Shown here piece after piece: positions 12,901-23,638 of a stretch of 64,000 bases of DNA (position 1 is its first letter; each line of letters starts with the position of its first letter). The notes beneath the pieces are model-generated. The model was not told where the DNA came from. It ran no database searches and saw only the letters and a list, made by a program, of their open reading frames with translations. The stretch covers positions 12,028,001 through 12,092,000 of the forward strand of contig NC_061462.1 of NCBI RefSeq assembly GCF_022581195.2, in the 5' to 3' direction. The position numbers and the translations under genes are program-made. This DNA is from Helicoverpa zea. Taxonomy: Eukaryota; Arthropoda; Insecta; Lepidoptera; Noctuidae.

Positions 12901-15900
12901 TAATAGTCTATAGCGTGAGAAAGGACAAAGACTACTTTTTACCCGGCTATCGGAAGCAGTTTTCTCAGGACGCGAGCGAAACTGCGGGAACACTTTTTGA
13001 CCATAGTTTTAAAAGACACGAAGCAGAGGTACACACTTTTTACATCAATGGCTAATAAAAACCTAATACTGCTACCGAAGATACGCCTAAGGAACCCAAT
13101 TACACTGTCTGGCAGTCAAATCTACGACATATCAACCTTAACCGCAATTGACCAATGAAGCACTCAATCACACAGCGGGACAGAAAAAATGACGCAAAAA
13201 AATATATTCAAAGTATCATCAACATTATAATAAACAAATCTTTAAAAATCTTCCGGTTTTTTATTAGAAGTTCCGCTTTTTTTTATATGCTCATCTTGAC
13301 TTATATGGTATCTATCGCATTTATATTTTAATTCACAATAGATATGTAACCTTTTAATATAATGTATTCATTCGTTTATATAATTATTTATCTATGAGTG
13401 TATTTTTTGCTCTATAGATATAAGTAGTAATTCTTAGGGTTATGCTTTTAAATAATAAAACTCTAGTACCTACTGTAGAAATACTACGGAGGTGACAAGG
13501 GTCTTAAGCAAGAACCCTAACCGTCTGTTCAACCTTTTGGGATTAACAAATACGTATGATGTCATACCTTTTTAAAACAAACTTTGTCAAATATTTCCAT
13601 AAATTAGTAAGCGATAAATAAACGGTGTTATGCCGTGAAAAAATTAGCAATAATTTAAATAATCACCATAAAAGCCGATTTATTAACTTAATATGCACAT
13701 ATCTTGAATTGATAAGAACAATTGACAATTTCTACAAAAATACTTTACATACGGAACTCAACATTTTAAAACTCAAGCACACTGTATAAATTGTTTGTCA
13801 AATATGTGTGAATGTTTTTTCTAAGCTTACCGTAGTTTTTTGCACATGTATCATGACAACACATGACCCTATGATAAGACCTTCAGTATTGTATTTATTT
13901 TTAACTGCTACGTACGAAAATCTAAGAATTTGACCGGCTGAACTTAGTGAGGTGCAAAAACGGTACTCATTTAATATTAATTTTAATGTTAATTGTGTGT
14001 GTAAAGTTGTGGCTTGGTGACGCTTTTAGGAAGTTGGTTGTAAAATGTCTGAGTTTTTGTAATGGCAAAAATATTAAAATTATATTGAGCCCTAAACGTT
14101 TTTTTATACAAAAAAATAAAATATGTTTTGGAAAACGTAAATAAAAAATTTGGAAACAGGCAGGCATTTCCCTAGATTTTCCGTCACAAAAAATATAGGT
14201 AATATTTGAGCGATGACTAAAATCTCAGTTTTAAATAGTAACCACGATATAAAATACGAAGTCGGGAAATAACGATAAAATCAAATACATTGAACTCTGC
14301 ATCAGTAATCTATCATTAATATTAATTTATTTACCTTGCAGCCATTAAATGCATCATTACTAATTGTAAGATAAAGAGGTTTGTTTGTTTGTATAAATTC
14401 CTATGTATAAGAATCAAGTCATAACTTTGTTTCTTTTATAATAATCTGGTCCCAAATTAATGCATACCAGTGTAAATTGGGCCGAATTTCAGCTTAAATC
14501 TTTGACAAAAGGTACCTCTCTATTATCTGTACAGACTTTGTACTGAAAAAAAAAAAACTTTCAGAAATGGTATAATAGTAAAATTATTTTTAAAATATAT
14601 TAATATTTTATTAGATGGAAATACATGTGATGGGTTTTACAAAGTTAATATATTTTATTTCTCTGGCAAAGGGCTAGGGCACCACATAGTGCATAAAATT
14701 TTGAACTAATCAAAACAAGATTAGAAATAAGACCAGCACTAGACTTGTGTTTCATTCAGCAAGATACCATGTTAGCATCAAACCTAAATATTTAATCAAT
14801 AACACCTATAGTTTGCTGTGACCGTGGGTAAGCCAAAAAGTTACATTGACCTGGAATATCCAGTCTGTCTGCCTGTCTGTCATTTGCTAGACAGCATTAT
14901 TTTTTAGGCAAAATTATCTACTTTTTCCTCGTCTTTATCTTAATTATAGGTGAACTATATTTTAATTAATTCAATTTACCGGCTTTTTTGTGCGAGGATT
15001 TTCAAAAACATTTGGTAAATATTTTTTATTAATAGTTCTTAAGACAATTATTTGTCTCTCATATGACTACATTTATATTTAAATAATCATACTTACAAAC
15101 ACAGGATTATATTTATTTTATTAAAATCAGCACACTTTAATGTGTTAATCACAAATATTTTTAAGTGAATCAGAAACCTGTATTTGAAGTGACAAAAAAT
15201 TAAAGAATGTTGCTGTACCCACTTTAAATTGAAAGCTACCTTTTTACATACGTCATTGAATTTATAATTTATTCAAGGAAACATTATTTAAATAATTCCT
15301 TGGTATATAAACTATCCCTTTACTTGAAAATTAACTTGTAGCTTAACATTGACGTCAGATTCCTATTTATACGTAAAATTGTTTCAGTTAATATTAAAAA
15401 TATATAAGGAATCTGACTAAGGAAGCTAGTAAGTCGGACAACCAGTCTAACCAAGGGGTATTGGGTTGCCCGGGTAACTAGGTTGAGGAGGTCAGATAGG
15501 TAGTCGCTCCTTGTAAAACACTGGTACTCAGCTGCATACGGTTAGACTGGAAGCCGACCCCAACATAGTTGGAGAAAGGCTAGGTAGATGATGATGAAGG
15601 ATAATTTGAATCGGTATGGAATTTACGGGTGTAACCTCATAACTCAATTCCTATAAATTACGATAAACCTACTTCAGAGCTTTAATGAAAAGACCTTTTA
15701 AATAACAATAGCATGCTCAATTAATGCACAAGCATGACATAGTGTGCGTACGCGCAAGAAGTTACAACTTACTTATGACTTGCCATGACAATTGACAACT
15801 TTGGTGTAGGGTTGCCATAATCTTGTAGACACCGAAAAGGTAAGTGTAGAAAACCGTACTTTTGAGTACTTTATACTAGACAGTTTAAGAAGTTACGTGT

Positions 15901-18900
15901 TGATTATAAAAATATACCTACTTGCATAATTGCTGATATCTGTGCACCTGTAGATTATGCCAAATAGAAGTTTTCTCATCTTTTTGGAGACAAATCATGA
16001 TGAAATTTCAGACTTTGACTGGCCAAATTCGCAGTTTTTTTTTTCTCCAAAACTTGTTTAGTATCGTTACGCTTCTTGTGACTGAATTATTCTCTCAGAT
16101 TTGCCTCCCGGATACTCTCTAGACTGAAAATAATCGGAACTCACAAAGATGGCAGCCCTACTCAGGACCAACAAACTACAGGTCAATTTGCACAGCTAAA
16201 CGGTGTCAATGAGATGCATAAATCTGGTGTCAAACAATTGTGATGCGTACATCTGACGACTGTTAATCTTTGTTTAGATCCGTCAGTGTGATATTTTGTT
16301 AAAGAAAAACACACTTATTTATGACTAAAATTGCAGATTACTTGGTAAGGATTTGGGTTCTTTAATATACACTCATACACGAGTCAACATTTTTTTGTTT
16401 GTACCCTAGAGGCTAATAAACTACTGAACAGATTTTAAAAATTCTTTCACTGTGGGAAAGCTACGCTCTTCCCAAGTAACATAGGCTACATTTTATCTCG
16501 GTACGGGCAATAGTTTCTACGGGACGCGGATGAAACCGCGGGGAAAAAACGGCTACTTAGTGAGTATGTATATAATTATTGCCATAAAAAAGTGGTCCCT
16601 TACTTTCTGGGCGTTATTCTATGGAAAACTTACTCTAGTACCTTCATGGTTACCAAATCACTGTTCACCTATAGTTTTTTTATCTGTTCTCTAACCTAGC
16701 CCAAATAACTAAAGTCAATATAAAAAGAACATGCAACTGCACACAGCTGCACACATTTTGGGCCATTTTACATTTTAGTAATTGCATCAAAATGCATGCA
16801 TCTTGTTTCTTCTTTGACTTGCGTCATGGGTTTTACGCGTATAGGATTCGAAAATACCCTTAAGATGGTGTTACACTTATCAAATACTTTAGTGTAAGTT
16901 ATTTTTTCTTTAGTCGTTGTTCACGAAATTTTAGGTGCCTTTTTAAGTGCCTTTATTTTGCTTGTAGATATTTTATAAGGTTTTTAAAGAAAATTTCCAT
17001 AGGTGCCTACTTTTTAAACATGTATCGAATGTCTGTACGTCTTTTTTGTAATAACACAATAACATTTTATTTTAACAATACTTTAGTCAAATCTAGGGGT
17101 ATCGGGTTGCACGGGTAACTGGGTTGAGGAGGTCAAATAGGCAGTCGCTTCTTGTAAAGCACTGGTACTCAGCTGAATCCGGTCAGACTGGAAGCCGACC
17201 CCAACATGATTGGGAAAAAGGCTTGGAGGATGATGATTTAGTCAAATCTCAGTGTTTTCAATATCTTCATTTAATTTGAGTTACATAGAACCAAGATATT
17301 GTAATTGACATGTGTAATACCACGCTTAACTTCATGGAAAGCCACGTAATTCCCCATATCCCATTCTTCAATGGTCTTTTTGGATTACTGATAAATAACT
17401 TGTTACCTTGCTTTAAGTGGTCAACGCTATCGTTTTTGACTAATAGATTTTCCTGTAAAATAAATCAGTAGCAAAACTAAGTCTAGTTTTGTATCTAGAT
17501 GTCATGGACTTGTCTTGATTTATAGTTGACCTATCACAATATTATATAATGAATATTTTAAAATAGACCACCTTCAAAGAACTGGAATGCATTAAACAAA
17601 ACTAAATAAGTCGTTTTAGATTTTTTTCAAATAGTTTTGTTGCTTCATGTCAGTTTATAATTTGGATAAGTTTTAACAAAATAGACAGAACAATCAATTG
17701 CTATATAAATTGTTTTGTATGTTCATTTAAAAAATACAGGTACCTAGGCACCTACACCTTTGCTAACTCTTTCGAGAAGACGTGTTTGCAATTATATGTA
17801 TACGAAATAAAACAACTGAAACTTCGTGATGTAAAAACTATTTGGAAATAATAGCAATAAAAATCATATTCTAAGCATGTGTTTATAAAAATTGCATATT
17901 AGACTTAGTAATTTTTATTGTACGTGCCCCATGTAATTGTGTTATTTTATCTACATAAGTCAATCTAAGTTATAATTTGGAATAGGTAATGTTCTATGTT
18001 GCACCCGACTATTCATATTAACTATGAAAAAGCTATTCTAAAGGCATTACTGACATAAGACATTTGCTATCGTCTTGACCACTAGACTAACTTCTGCCAG
18101 CAGTCCCACCTGTATCCAATCGTAACTACTCCGCGCACCTAGATAAAAAGTACTCTGTATAAATGGGCTATCTAAAGCTGACCGGTCCAGTAGTTCCTGA
18201 GCTTAACGCCAAGCGTCCCAATTTACTAAAATTATCAAATCATTTACGCAACGGTAAGAAAGTAAGACAAGACTGATAAGACGTTGTGAAATTATCAGGT
18301 CAACGGTTAAAACATTATTGTTACCAAATATTTACAGTTTAAAAATACTTTTAAAGTAAGTTCTCTGATAAGAGTTTAAGTGAGACGGAAGTCTGGAAGC
18401 AACGGTATCTTACATTTTTAGATTAAATGTGAATCTTTCTGTATAGGGTTAAATAAGACTTCAGCTCATAATATATGGTAACTTTAACCTAAGGGTGATT
18501 AAATAATTCTTTAATCCATCTTCTTAATAGAAATATCAATAAGTCCTTACTTAGTTGATTAACGCTCAATCCTTCTCCGTGTGAGAGGAGGCCTGTGCCC
18601 AGCAGTGGGACGATAAAAATGCGAATGATGATAATGGTAAATATTCCGTTTAACCGTGAAAGTGCAGCAGATATTGACTTTGACATTTATAATATCTAAA
18701 TTATCTATAAATAGATAATGAGTTCTAGGTACCTACTATTCGCTAGTCGCCAATTATGTTCAATGCTTGACCGCACGTAACCTCGTAAGAGAGAAACAAA
18801 TGAATGTATAAATTATATATTACCTATAACCTTTATAATTATTTCCTACTAGCTTCTACCAGCGGTTTCACCTGAATCGCGTGGGACCCTCTGCACGAAC

Positions 18901-21900
18901 TCGATAAAAAGTAGCCTATAACGGTCCTCGACAAATGGGCTACCTCACACTGAAAGAATTTTTCAAATCGGATCCGTAGTTCCTGAGATTAGCGCGTTCA
19001 AACAAACAAAAAAACTCTTAAGCTTTATAATTATATACTTAATTGGTCAAAACCGCATGAAGTCTTTCAGTACTTTTTCAGTTTTACGGTACAAAAACTC
19101 AGATGCGCGTGAGAGCTTTGATTTATAACATGAAGTCACCAAAACCACTGTCATATCAAAGTGTGTATGTTATGCATGATAAATTATCACTTTTCTGATT
19201 TTATTCAAAAAATGACGCATCTTTAGAATTAAACTGGAAAGTGGGATTGAACCCTTTTAAACTGGTTGTTTGATCTGGCTAATAAATTTGACAAAAAATA
19301 TTCAGAAAGCCAATGACGTCACAAGCATATAAGTTGTCCAAACCGGTATTATAAAATGACGTTGAATTAAAATAAATAAAAGGCTAAAAAACTTAGAGCA
19401 GTTAATCAACTGGAACAGCCACGGGCTTAAGTCTCTATGAGAAAAATTCAGCAAAGTTACGCGCGGGAGCGAAGCAACGCAACAAATAATACTGAAAGAT
19501 CACTGATATGTAGACACACACAGGCAAAAAATAAATAAACATAAGCATGAATTTGACGTAGGTATACGTATACCTACAGGAGTATGAGTGACACTTTCAA
19601 TTCTTTGGCAAAGGGCATGGAAATGATGTCTCCAGTTGGTTGAACTATCTAAGTTTAAAATTGTTATTATATTTTCAGACATAGATATGCATAGAAATGT
19701 TTTTATTAGAAATGTCAATGGCTAAATTAAGTATCAACTTTGTTCATTACATTTGGTAAAATTGTTACTATGACATCTACTTTGTTTTCTTTTCTGATCA
19801 AAATAATGAATTTTATGTTTTAGAAAAATAATAATATTATATATTTCTTATCATAGAGATATATCATAGTATATTTTTTATCATAGAGAGAATACGACAT
19901 AGACAAAGTTAAAATAAGAGAATGTGTATTTAGAAGGGCATTATATTACGTAAGTGTAATAAGAAATATTTAAAAAGTTTATTTTTGGATTGTTAATACA
20001 AATGAAATAAATAGTAAGTATAATGTAAGCTTCTCCTTGCAATGTCAATAGCATATTTTTTTATTACTATATAACATACTACCTACAACTAACGACATTG
20101 AAAAAAAATTGGTCACGTTTAATCCCACCACATTCTTTGAATAAAATTAAAATAGTGGGGTCAAAAATCCTGCAAAAAAAACCGAAGTGAAACAAAAAAG
20201 TTATAAAAAAAGTCCTTCCGTTCATCTGTCAAATTATTCAAATAGAATATATTAATAATAACAAAAAAAAAACTGTTTTAAGATTAATTACTAAAGATGT
20301 AGTTCAAAGGTTATTCACATATTTTAACGAAATTAATCGATTGTAGAACATGTAATTAAGGATTGACATTGACAGTTAACAAAAAAATAAACATTGATTA
20401 TTTGGGCTTGGTAATGACATTAGAAAAAAATCTTAATTATTATTTACATTTACTGATAAGTAGGTATATGAAATGAACCTTGCCACAACTCTGAATTATA
20501 TCTCGGAAGTGTATATGTATATGTATGTGTATATGTATTCTATAATTTGGTGAACATCGCCTGAAAATCCTGTCCATGTTAGTTTTATTCAGTAATTTTT
20601 CAAAAAAGTCAAAATATTTACTAAGTTTTATTAATCAATAAACTGAGTGTTATTAAAATAAGAAGTTTATTTGAATAAAATTAAAAAAGAAAAATTGCCT
20701 TTATTCTTTTATGCATTTTAAAATTTATTTTATCTCAAATGCATGATAGATTTATGTTTCCTCTATTAATGTTATACCTAGTTTATATTACGTAAATAAA
20801 TATTAGGTATTATGGCTATTGATGTAATTAGCTAAAATGTCAACCAGGTAGTTTTTTTCTAAAAACGTGTAGCTTTTTGATTGCAATCTTAATTCAAACT
20901 TCTAAGTTTTTAAAATCTGAATGATAAAATTATTCCAATACACATTTTTCTGTTTAATGTTTATTTTTTTCCTATAAAATAAAAAAATAGACAACTCACT
21001 TAACTAAGGAAAAAAATGATTAAAGGCATAAAAACTCTCCCACATATGCTGCGCAAAAAATATGTCACATAATAAATCAATTAGCCAATCACTTAGTGAA
21101 GAATTTTAATAACAAAAAAATAGCAACCGTTAGTTTTTGTTTCATTATACAAGTCAATCTCTTTGATATGATAGCTGAAGTAATTACAATAGTTTTTATT
21201 TCGAGCAAAAACGCATGGTAAACATGGCAACCGTACGTTGCAGACTAAACAGTCGGCCGATAGTTGAACCGATGGTTGGCAACATTTTTTTTACGAAAAT
21301 CTTGATTCATCATCATCATCATCAGCCTATCGCAGTCCACTGCTGGACATAGGCCTCTCCAAGTGCACGCCACTGAGATCGATTTTCGGCTTCTCGCATC
21401 CAGCTCCTGCCAGCCGTCTTGCGCAAGTCATCACTCCACCGTGCCTGAGGACGTCCTACACTACGTTTGCCGAGGCGCGGTCTCCACTCTAGAACTCGTT
21501 TACCCCAACGGTTATCGGTTCTTCGGCTAATATGGCCAGCCCACTGCCACTTCAGCTTGCTGATTCGGTGGGCTATGTCGATGACCTTGGTTCTCTGACG
21601 GATTACCTCATTTCTGATGCGATCCCTCAGAGAAATGCCGAGCATAGCCCTTTCCATAGCCCGCTGAGCGACTTTAAACTTGTGGACCAGCCGTACCGTC
21701 AGTGTCCACGTTTCAGCTCCGTAAGTCATGACAGGTAGGACGCACTGATTGAAGACTTTTGTCTTTAGGCACTGTGGGATCGACGATGTTAGGACTCGAC
21801 GTAGCTTCCCAAATGCAGCCCAACCCAACTGAATTCTCCTATCCACCTCGTCCTCAAAGTTGTTTCTACCTAACTGCAATGTCTGCCCGAGGTATACATA

Positions 21901-22624
21901 TTTCCGAACAACTTCGAGAACGGCGCCGTGTATCGCAAAATCTTGATTCCCATTATAATTTTCAGTCGGTCTGATACTGGCTAAATACCTGATCTTTATA
22001 ATGTGCGTACTACCATTCACCTTCATGCTGATTTATGAGCCCAAACAAACTATCGGCCGACTAAAAGTTTACAGTGTGAGGGTACTCTACAAATACTCTA
22101 CATAGAAAATTGACAGTTATAAAAACTGACGGTTTCATGTATTTATTTATATTGACGTATTTAAGCCTAGCATTTTACAACAAAAAATATTCACGTTGTT
22201 CGGCACGAGAACTCAAAATTATCTGTCTAATATTCAATTTGTAACACTAATAAAAACACTATAAACGCAGATCGTTTTTCAAAAACTAGTTTTTATATAA
22301 AAATACATCCGGTATTTTTAGTTTTTGATATGACATAATATATTTTTGTTTGTCGTATGAATGGGAAGCTAAGCTTATATTTTACAGCAGTTTTATGACT
22401 AAAAATAATTTATAGGTAACTAGCTTTTGCCCGCAACTTCGTTCGCGTGGAATAGTGACTACCAGCAGATTTTTGATTTGACCAATAGATGGCGCTATAT
22501 GTCCGGAATAATTTTATTTTTATTTTTTTTGTAATCAAAACTATCCTATGTCCTTTCTCAAGTTTCAAACTATGTCTGTACCAAATTTCACACAAATCGG
22601 TTCAGTAGTTTAGGCGTGAAGAAA

Positions 22625-22663
<39 letters not shown>

Positions 22664-23419
22664 GATACTTTCGCATTTATAATATTAGTTTGGATGTCAA
22701 AAAAAGTATTTAGTTGAAAAGCCAAAGAATTGCAGCTCCTTCTGCGCTTTTAAATCAACACTGAAAATTTAGAGTTTTCTCGTAAAAAAACATTTTCATA
22801 TTATTTGAATGGTAAATGTGGAGTTTAGAAGAATCTTTTTCTTAAAAGATGAAAATTACAATTTTTAAACACCTACAGTCAAAAGACAACCTAAAAGTCT
22901 TAAACAAAAGTGATATACTTAATTGGGAAGAAAATGCGCAAGAAAAAATCGGTTGACGATTTGCAAAACAAATACATAACACTTACACGAATATATTTAA
23001 AAGCGAGATGATAGAAAAATAGAATAGCTGTGACTTACCCAATTACTGATGATGCTTATAGGATTGATAGCAGCCATCACCACTCCGATGATCATCAGTA
23101 GGATCCCATATGAGAGCTTTATCACGGAATCTGTAACAAACAATAAAAATGTCATGCCTTAAAATCAGCTCAGTTCGTATTTTTAAACTAATTATTTGAA
23201 TCTTGATATTAACTATGTTCTCGGATATCTATATCAAACTAGAATATTACATATCTCTAAAAAAAAAACAACAAAATCATCAGGTTTAGTTTATACTAAT
23301 TTATATCCAATTTATTACTTGAATAATTACTTACGTCTTTTCTGTACTGTAAAGTTCTGTATTTTCATAATGGATATCCGTCCCTTACTAGGGACGTGCT
23401 GTAAAGTGCCCACAACCAT
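814..23419 (-). CDS. CD36-family scavenger receptor class B protein (5' two-thirds, seven exons)
   Basis: Seven exons join without frame breaks: 23419-23335, 23130-23039, 10599-10436, 8188-8041, 2551-2348, 1487-1363 and 975-814. Every donor is GTRAG-like and every acceptor AG. The product has a short basic cytoplasmic N-terminus, then a membrane span at about residues 34-51 (LSYGILLMIIGVVMAAI), then a large ectodomain. CD36-like landmarks are EGSFLYKMWENP (~65-76), VGPFMFQEH (~108-116), LTVQEMFWGYNDP and the pair Cys276/Cys306, which fit the first cysteines of the family's disulfide set. N-glycosylation sequons lie near residues 88, 152, 246, 258 and 297. CD36 proteins are about 500 residues with two membrane spans and bind lipids, lipoproteins, carotenoids or pheromones. 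About 326 residues are here; the rest lies left of base 1. The family is secure, but I cannot separate the SCRB, emp-like and SNMP subfamilies, so no symbol is given. Confidence 0.93.
1363..1487 (-). CDS. CD36-like gene, coding exon 6
   Basis: The exon has 125 nt, with acceptor TTGCAG and donor AG|GTAAGC. It encodes FYAQKLEWSEVELGNVSRR and then YSLNAWDNSSGLLEQGF. This corresponds to the CD36 segment that usually reads like 'W.G..GL..WG'. Two sequons (NVS, NSS) are present. It enters in phase 0 and leaves two bases. Confidence 0.9.
1488..2347 (-). other. Intron 6 of the CD36-like gene
   Basis: An 860-bp intron. It holds the MITE at 1570-1800; the remainder is A+T-rich sequence in which I see no gene or RNA. 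Confidence 0.8.
1570..1800. mobile_element. MITE with perfect 60-bp terminal inverted repeats
   Basis: Bases 1570-1629 are the exact reverse complement of 1741-1800. The ends read TATAGTTCGGCCATTCAG. Together with a ~110-bp A+T-rich centre they make a 231-bp element with no reading frame. TATA lies at both outer ends and may be part of the repeat or a TA-type target duplication. The element is intronic and would form a very stable hairpin in the pre-mRNA. The superfamily is not recognised. Confidence 0.88.
2348..2551 (-). CDS. CD36-like gene, coding exon 5
   Basis: The exon has 204 nt, in phase 0 at both ends. The acceptor is CTCTTTCAG and the donor CGG|GTGAGT. Its 68 residues begin AMSTLAADKLGYF and include KDLTVQEMFWGYNDP and LLPGWIDFKKIGLLDR. 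This corresponds to the family's 'tv.ellwGY.DP' motif, the most diagnostic stretch of the gene. The open frame runs past the donor into intron, but family alignment and splice phase place the end at 2348. Confidence 0.94.
3033..3229 (-). repeat. Interspersed repeat, CCCTCCCGCTGTG family
   Basis: On the minus strand it runs from a GATGACTTCCC-like end through CATCATGTT, AAGCCCTTTATGTA and GCCGCGGTAACTCTTTCGAA. The same block recurs at 5431-5595, 6251-6415, 39961-40109 and 49551-49690. No coding potential or tRNA head is seen. The class is unknown. Confidence 0.65.
3506..3739 (-). repeat. Interspersed repeat, inverted copy of 382-601
   Basis: It reads ATCCCTACTAATATTATAAA through a (GTCT)n tract to CGCGGGCGGAAGCTAGT. 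It is the inverse of 382-601, about 3 kb away. Confidence 0.7.
4685..4810. repeat. Diverged interspersed repeat, AGGAAGTGGTGAAG family
   Basis: The stretch around AGGAAGTGGTGAAGCGTGGG and its following 60 bases recurs in diverged form at about 31047-31115. No open frame is present. The class is unknown. Confidence 0.45.
5431..5595 (+). repeat. Interspersed repeat, CCCTCCCGCTGTG family
   Basis: ATGACCCCTCCCGCTGTGAG opens the copy. GTCAGACTCTTACTGACTAA, CCAGGGCCGCGGTAACTC and a C-rich end follow. It is closely similar to 6251-6415. Confidence 0.65.
6251..6415 (+). repeat. Interspersed repeat, CCCTCCCGCTGTG family
   Basis: A second copy about 820 bp downstream of 5431-5595 in the same orientation. 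It carries TCAAATGACCCCTCCTGCTG and GACCGCGGTAACTCTTTCGA. Confidence 0.65.
7795..7925 (-). repeat. Diverged repeat of the ACCGACTTCAAAAA-GGAGGAGG type
   Basis: On the minus strand an AAGGAGGAAGTTATCAATTC block faces a CCCGACTTTTGAAA end. The arrangement matches 43005-43135, which has AACCGACTTCAAAAAATGG and GGAGGAGGTTCTTAATTC. It is degenerate. Confidence 0.4.
8041..8188 (-). CDS. CD36-like gene, coding exon 4
   Basis: The exon has 148 nt. The acceptor is GTCTACAG and the donor ATT|GTAAGT. It completes Gln114 and then encodes EHRTNENIRIDKERGVMTMN, with KLELKF, an NVT sequon and KIPNIPLI. CD36 proteins commonly have 'F.E.R.....i......v.f' here, followed by the start of the ligand-binding head. 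The open frame extends 5' beyond the acceptor, but splice phase sets the boundary. Confidence 0.92.
8189..10435 (-). other. Intron 4-side gap of the CD36-like gene (between exons 3 and 4)
   Basis: A 2.25-kb intron. Short overlapping frames on both strands at 8580-9010 have no recognisable family and look incidental. I see nothing else of note. Confidence 0.7.
10436..10599 (-). CDS. CD36-like gene, coding exon 3
   Basis: The exon has 164 nt. The acceptor is GTTCACAG and the donor CA|GTAAG. It enters in phase 0 after Trp59 and leaves two bases of codon 114. It encodes YMDMREGSFLYKMWENPTYE, an NYT sequon and ILKVQEVGPFMF. These match the classical CD36 start of the ectodomain ('L..GS..Y..W..P' and 'VGPY.F'). 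Two other frames across this exon are open, but only this one continues in phase with the exons on both sides. Confidence 0.94.
11990..12180 (+). mobile_element. SINE fragment (same family as 50201-50537)
   Basis: It shares GTGCACCTGTGTCTGCGCAA, ATGTCCTGCGCAGTTGGC and GCCGATAATCGGCTAGGAGG with the copies near 50.3 and 56.3 kb, in the opposite orientation. The tRNA-like head is missing, so it is 5'-truncated. It ends in a CCTGTAGTGGGAC-type tail. Confidence 0.65.
12700..12805 (-). mobile_element. SINE fragment (same family as 50201-50537)
   Basis: A short internal piece: AGGAGATCAGCCAGCTGCGC followed by TAGTGCACGAGCATTTGCGC. It has neither head nor tail. Confidence 0.55.
15405..15598 (+). mobile_element. 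5'-truncated SINE (family of 35233-35615)
   Basis: It contains the 3' half of the 383-bp SINE: GGGTATTGGGTTGCCCGGGT, GGTTGAGGAGGTCAGATAGG, GACTGGAAGCCGACCCCAAC and a GATGATGATGA tail. Confidence 0.75.
16391..16555 (-). repeat. Interspersed repeat, TTTGTTTGTACCCTA family
   Basis: It runs from TTTTTTTGTTTGTACCCTAG through AGTAACATAGGCTACATTTT to GATGAAACCGCGGGG. Other copies are at 25612-25792, 36447-36646 (inverse) and 47070-47250 (inverse). Confidence 0.6.
17090..17238 (+). mobile_element. 5'-truncated SINE (family of 35233-35615)
   Basis: The 3' half only: GGGTATCGGGTTGCACGGGT to CATGATTGGGAAAAAGGCTT and a GATGATG tail. It is the same subtype (CATGATTGGG) as the 33580 copy. Confidence 0.72.
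18500..18660 (+). repeat. SINE-like tail piece
   Basis: It includes CCTTCTCCGTGTGAGAGGAG, GCCTGTGCCCAGCAGTGGG and GATGATGATAA, a tail module also seen at 38338-38390. No tRNA-like head can be made out. Confidence 0.45.
21305..22026 (-). mobile_element. 5'-truncated RTE-type non-LTR retrotransposon, reverse transcriptase C-terminal part
   Basis: A 234-codon open frame (21322-22026) encodes the end of a reverse transcriptase. It includes EVVRKYVYLGQTLQLGRNN, a 'RIQLGWAAFGKLR' block, VLPVMTYGAETW, an RAMLGISLRDRIRN block and a C-terminal WAGHISRRTDNRW and GRPQARWSDDL. That order is characteristic of RTE/BovB-like elements. The catalytic FADD-type core and the endonuclease are absent. The stop codon is followed directly by a (TGA)n tail, the usual RTE 3' end. 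The frame is intact, so the copy is fairly young but cannot move by itself. The Met shown as start is internal to the parent protein. Confidence 0.88.
22419..22695 (+). repeat. Interspersed repeat, long CTAGCTTTTGCCCGC variant with (GACA)n
   Basis: It starts ACTAGCTTTTGCCCGCAACT and contains CCAATAGATGGCGCTATATG and a pure (GACA)n microsatellite at about 22624-22665. It ends ATTTATAATATTAGTTTGG. An inverse partner is at 25328-25609. Confidence 0.7.
23039..23130 (-). CDS. CD36-like gene, coding exon 2 (first membrane span)
   Basis: The exon has 92 nt. The acceptor is TTGTTACAG and the donor TTGG|GTAAGT. It completes His29 and encodes SVIKLSYGILLMIIGVVMAA followed by INPISIISNW. This is the N-terminal signal-anchor membrane span of CD36 proteins. 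It ends in phase 0, which fits exon 3. Confidence 0.92.
23131..23334 (-). other. Intron 1 of the coding region
   Basis: A 204-bp A+T-rich intron with GTAAGT donor and TTGTTACAG acceptor. A frame on the plus strand here is a shadow. Confidence 0.75.
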
Positions 23420-23430
23420 CTTTCAGGCTT
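23335..23430 (-). CDS. CD36-like gene, start-codon exon (coding 23419-23335)
   Basis: It begins after a strong acceptor (T-rich tract, TTTCAG at 23436-23431). Eleven untranslated bases follow, then ATG at 23419 in a good context (A at -3, G at +4). The 28 codons read MVVGTLQHVPSKGRISIM and then KIQNFTVQKR. The last C joins AT of exon 2 to give His29, in phase, at a perfect GTAAGT donor. A second in-frame ATG lies at 23368 (residue 18). The upstream ATG is preferred for its context. The acceptor implies at least one more 5' non-coding exon to the right. Confidence 0.75.
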
Positions 23431-23514
23431 CTGAAACAAATACAAAAAATATTATTATTATTTCGGCCTTACTATTATTATTTTGGCTATTTAATATTGC
23501 TCTTGGTTTGCCCG

Positions 23515-23638
23515 AGTAAGTGGGTTGAGGAGGTCAGATAGGGCAGTCGCTCCTTGTAAAGCACTGGTACTCAGCTGCATACGGTTAGACTGCAAGCCGA
23601 CCCCAACATAGTTGGGGAAAAGGCTCGGAGGATGAGGA
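23515..23638 (+). mobile_element. 5'-truncated SINE (family of 35233-35615)
   Basis: GAGTAAGTGGGTTGAGGAGG to CATAGTTGGGGAAAAGGCTC, then GGAGGATGAGGAC. It lies about 85 bp upstream of the start-codon exon, next to the polypyrimidine side of its acceptor. Confidence 0.7.

Larger units (their letters stand above)
10600..23038 (-). other. Intron between exons 2 and 3 of the CD36-like gene
   Basis: A 12.4-kb intron. It holds SINE pieces at 11990-12180, 12700-12800, 15405-15598 and 17090-17238, repeats at 16391 and 22419, and an RTE fragment at 21305-22026. The stretches 12.8-15.4, 17.3-20.4 and 20.6-21.2 kb are A+T-rich with no supportable gene. Confidence 0.7.

Noticed and set aside
21532..21974. 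Plus-strand frames opposite the reverse transcriptase
   Set aside because: They are antisense shadows of the RTE coding frame.
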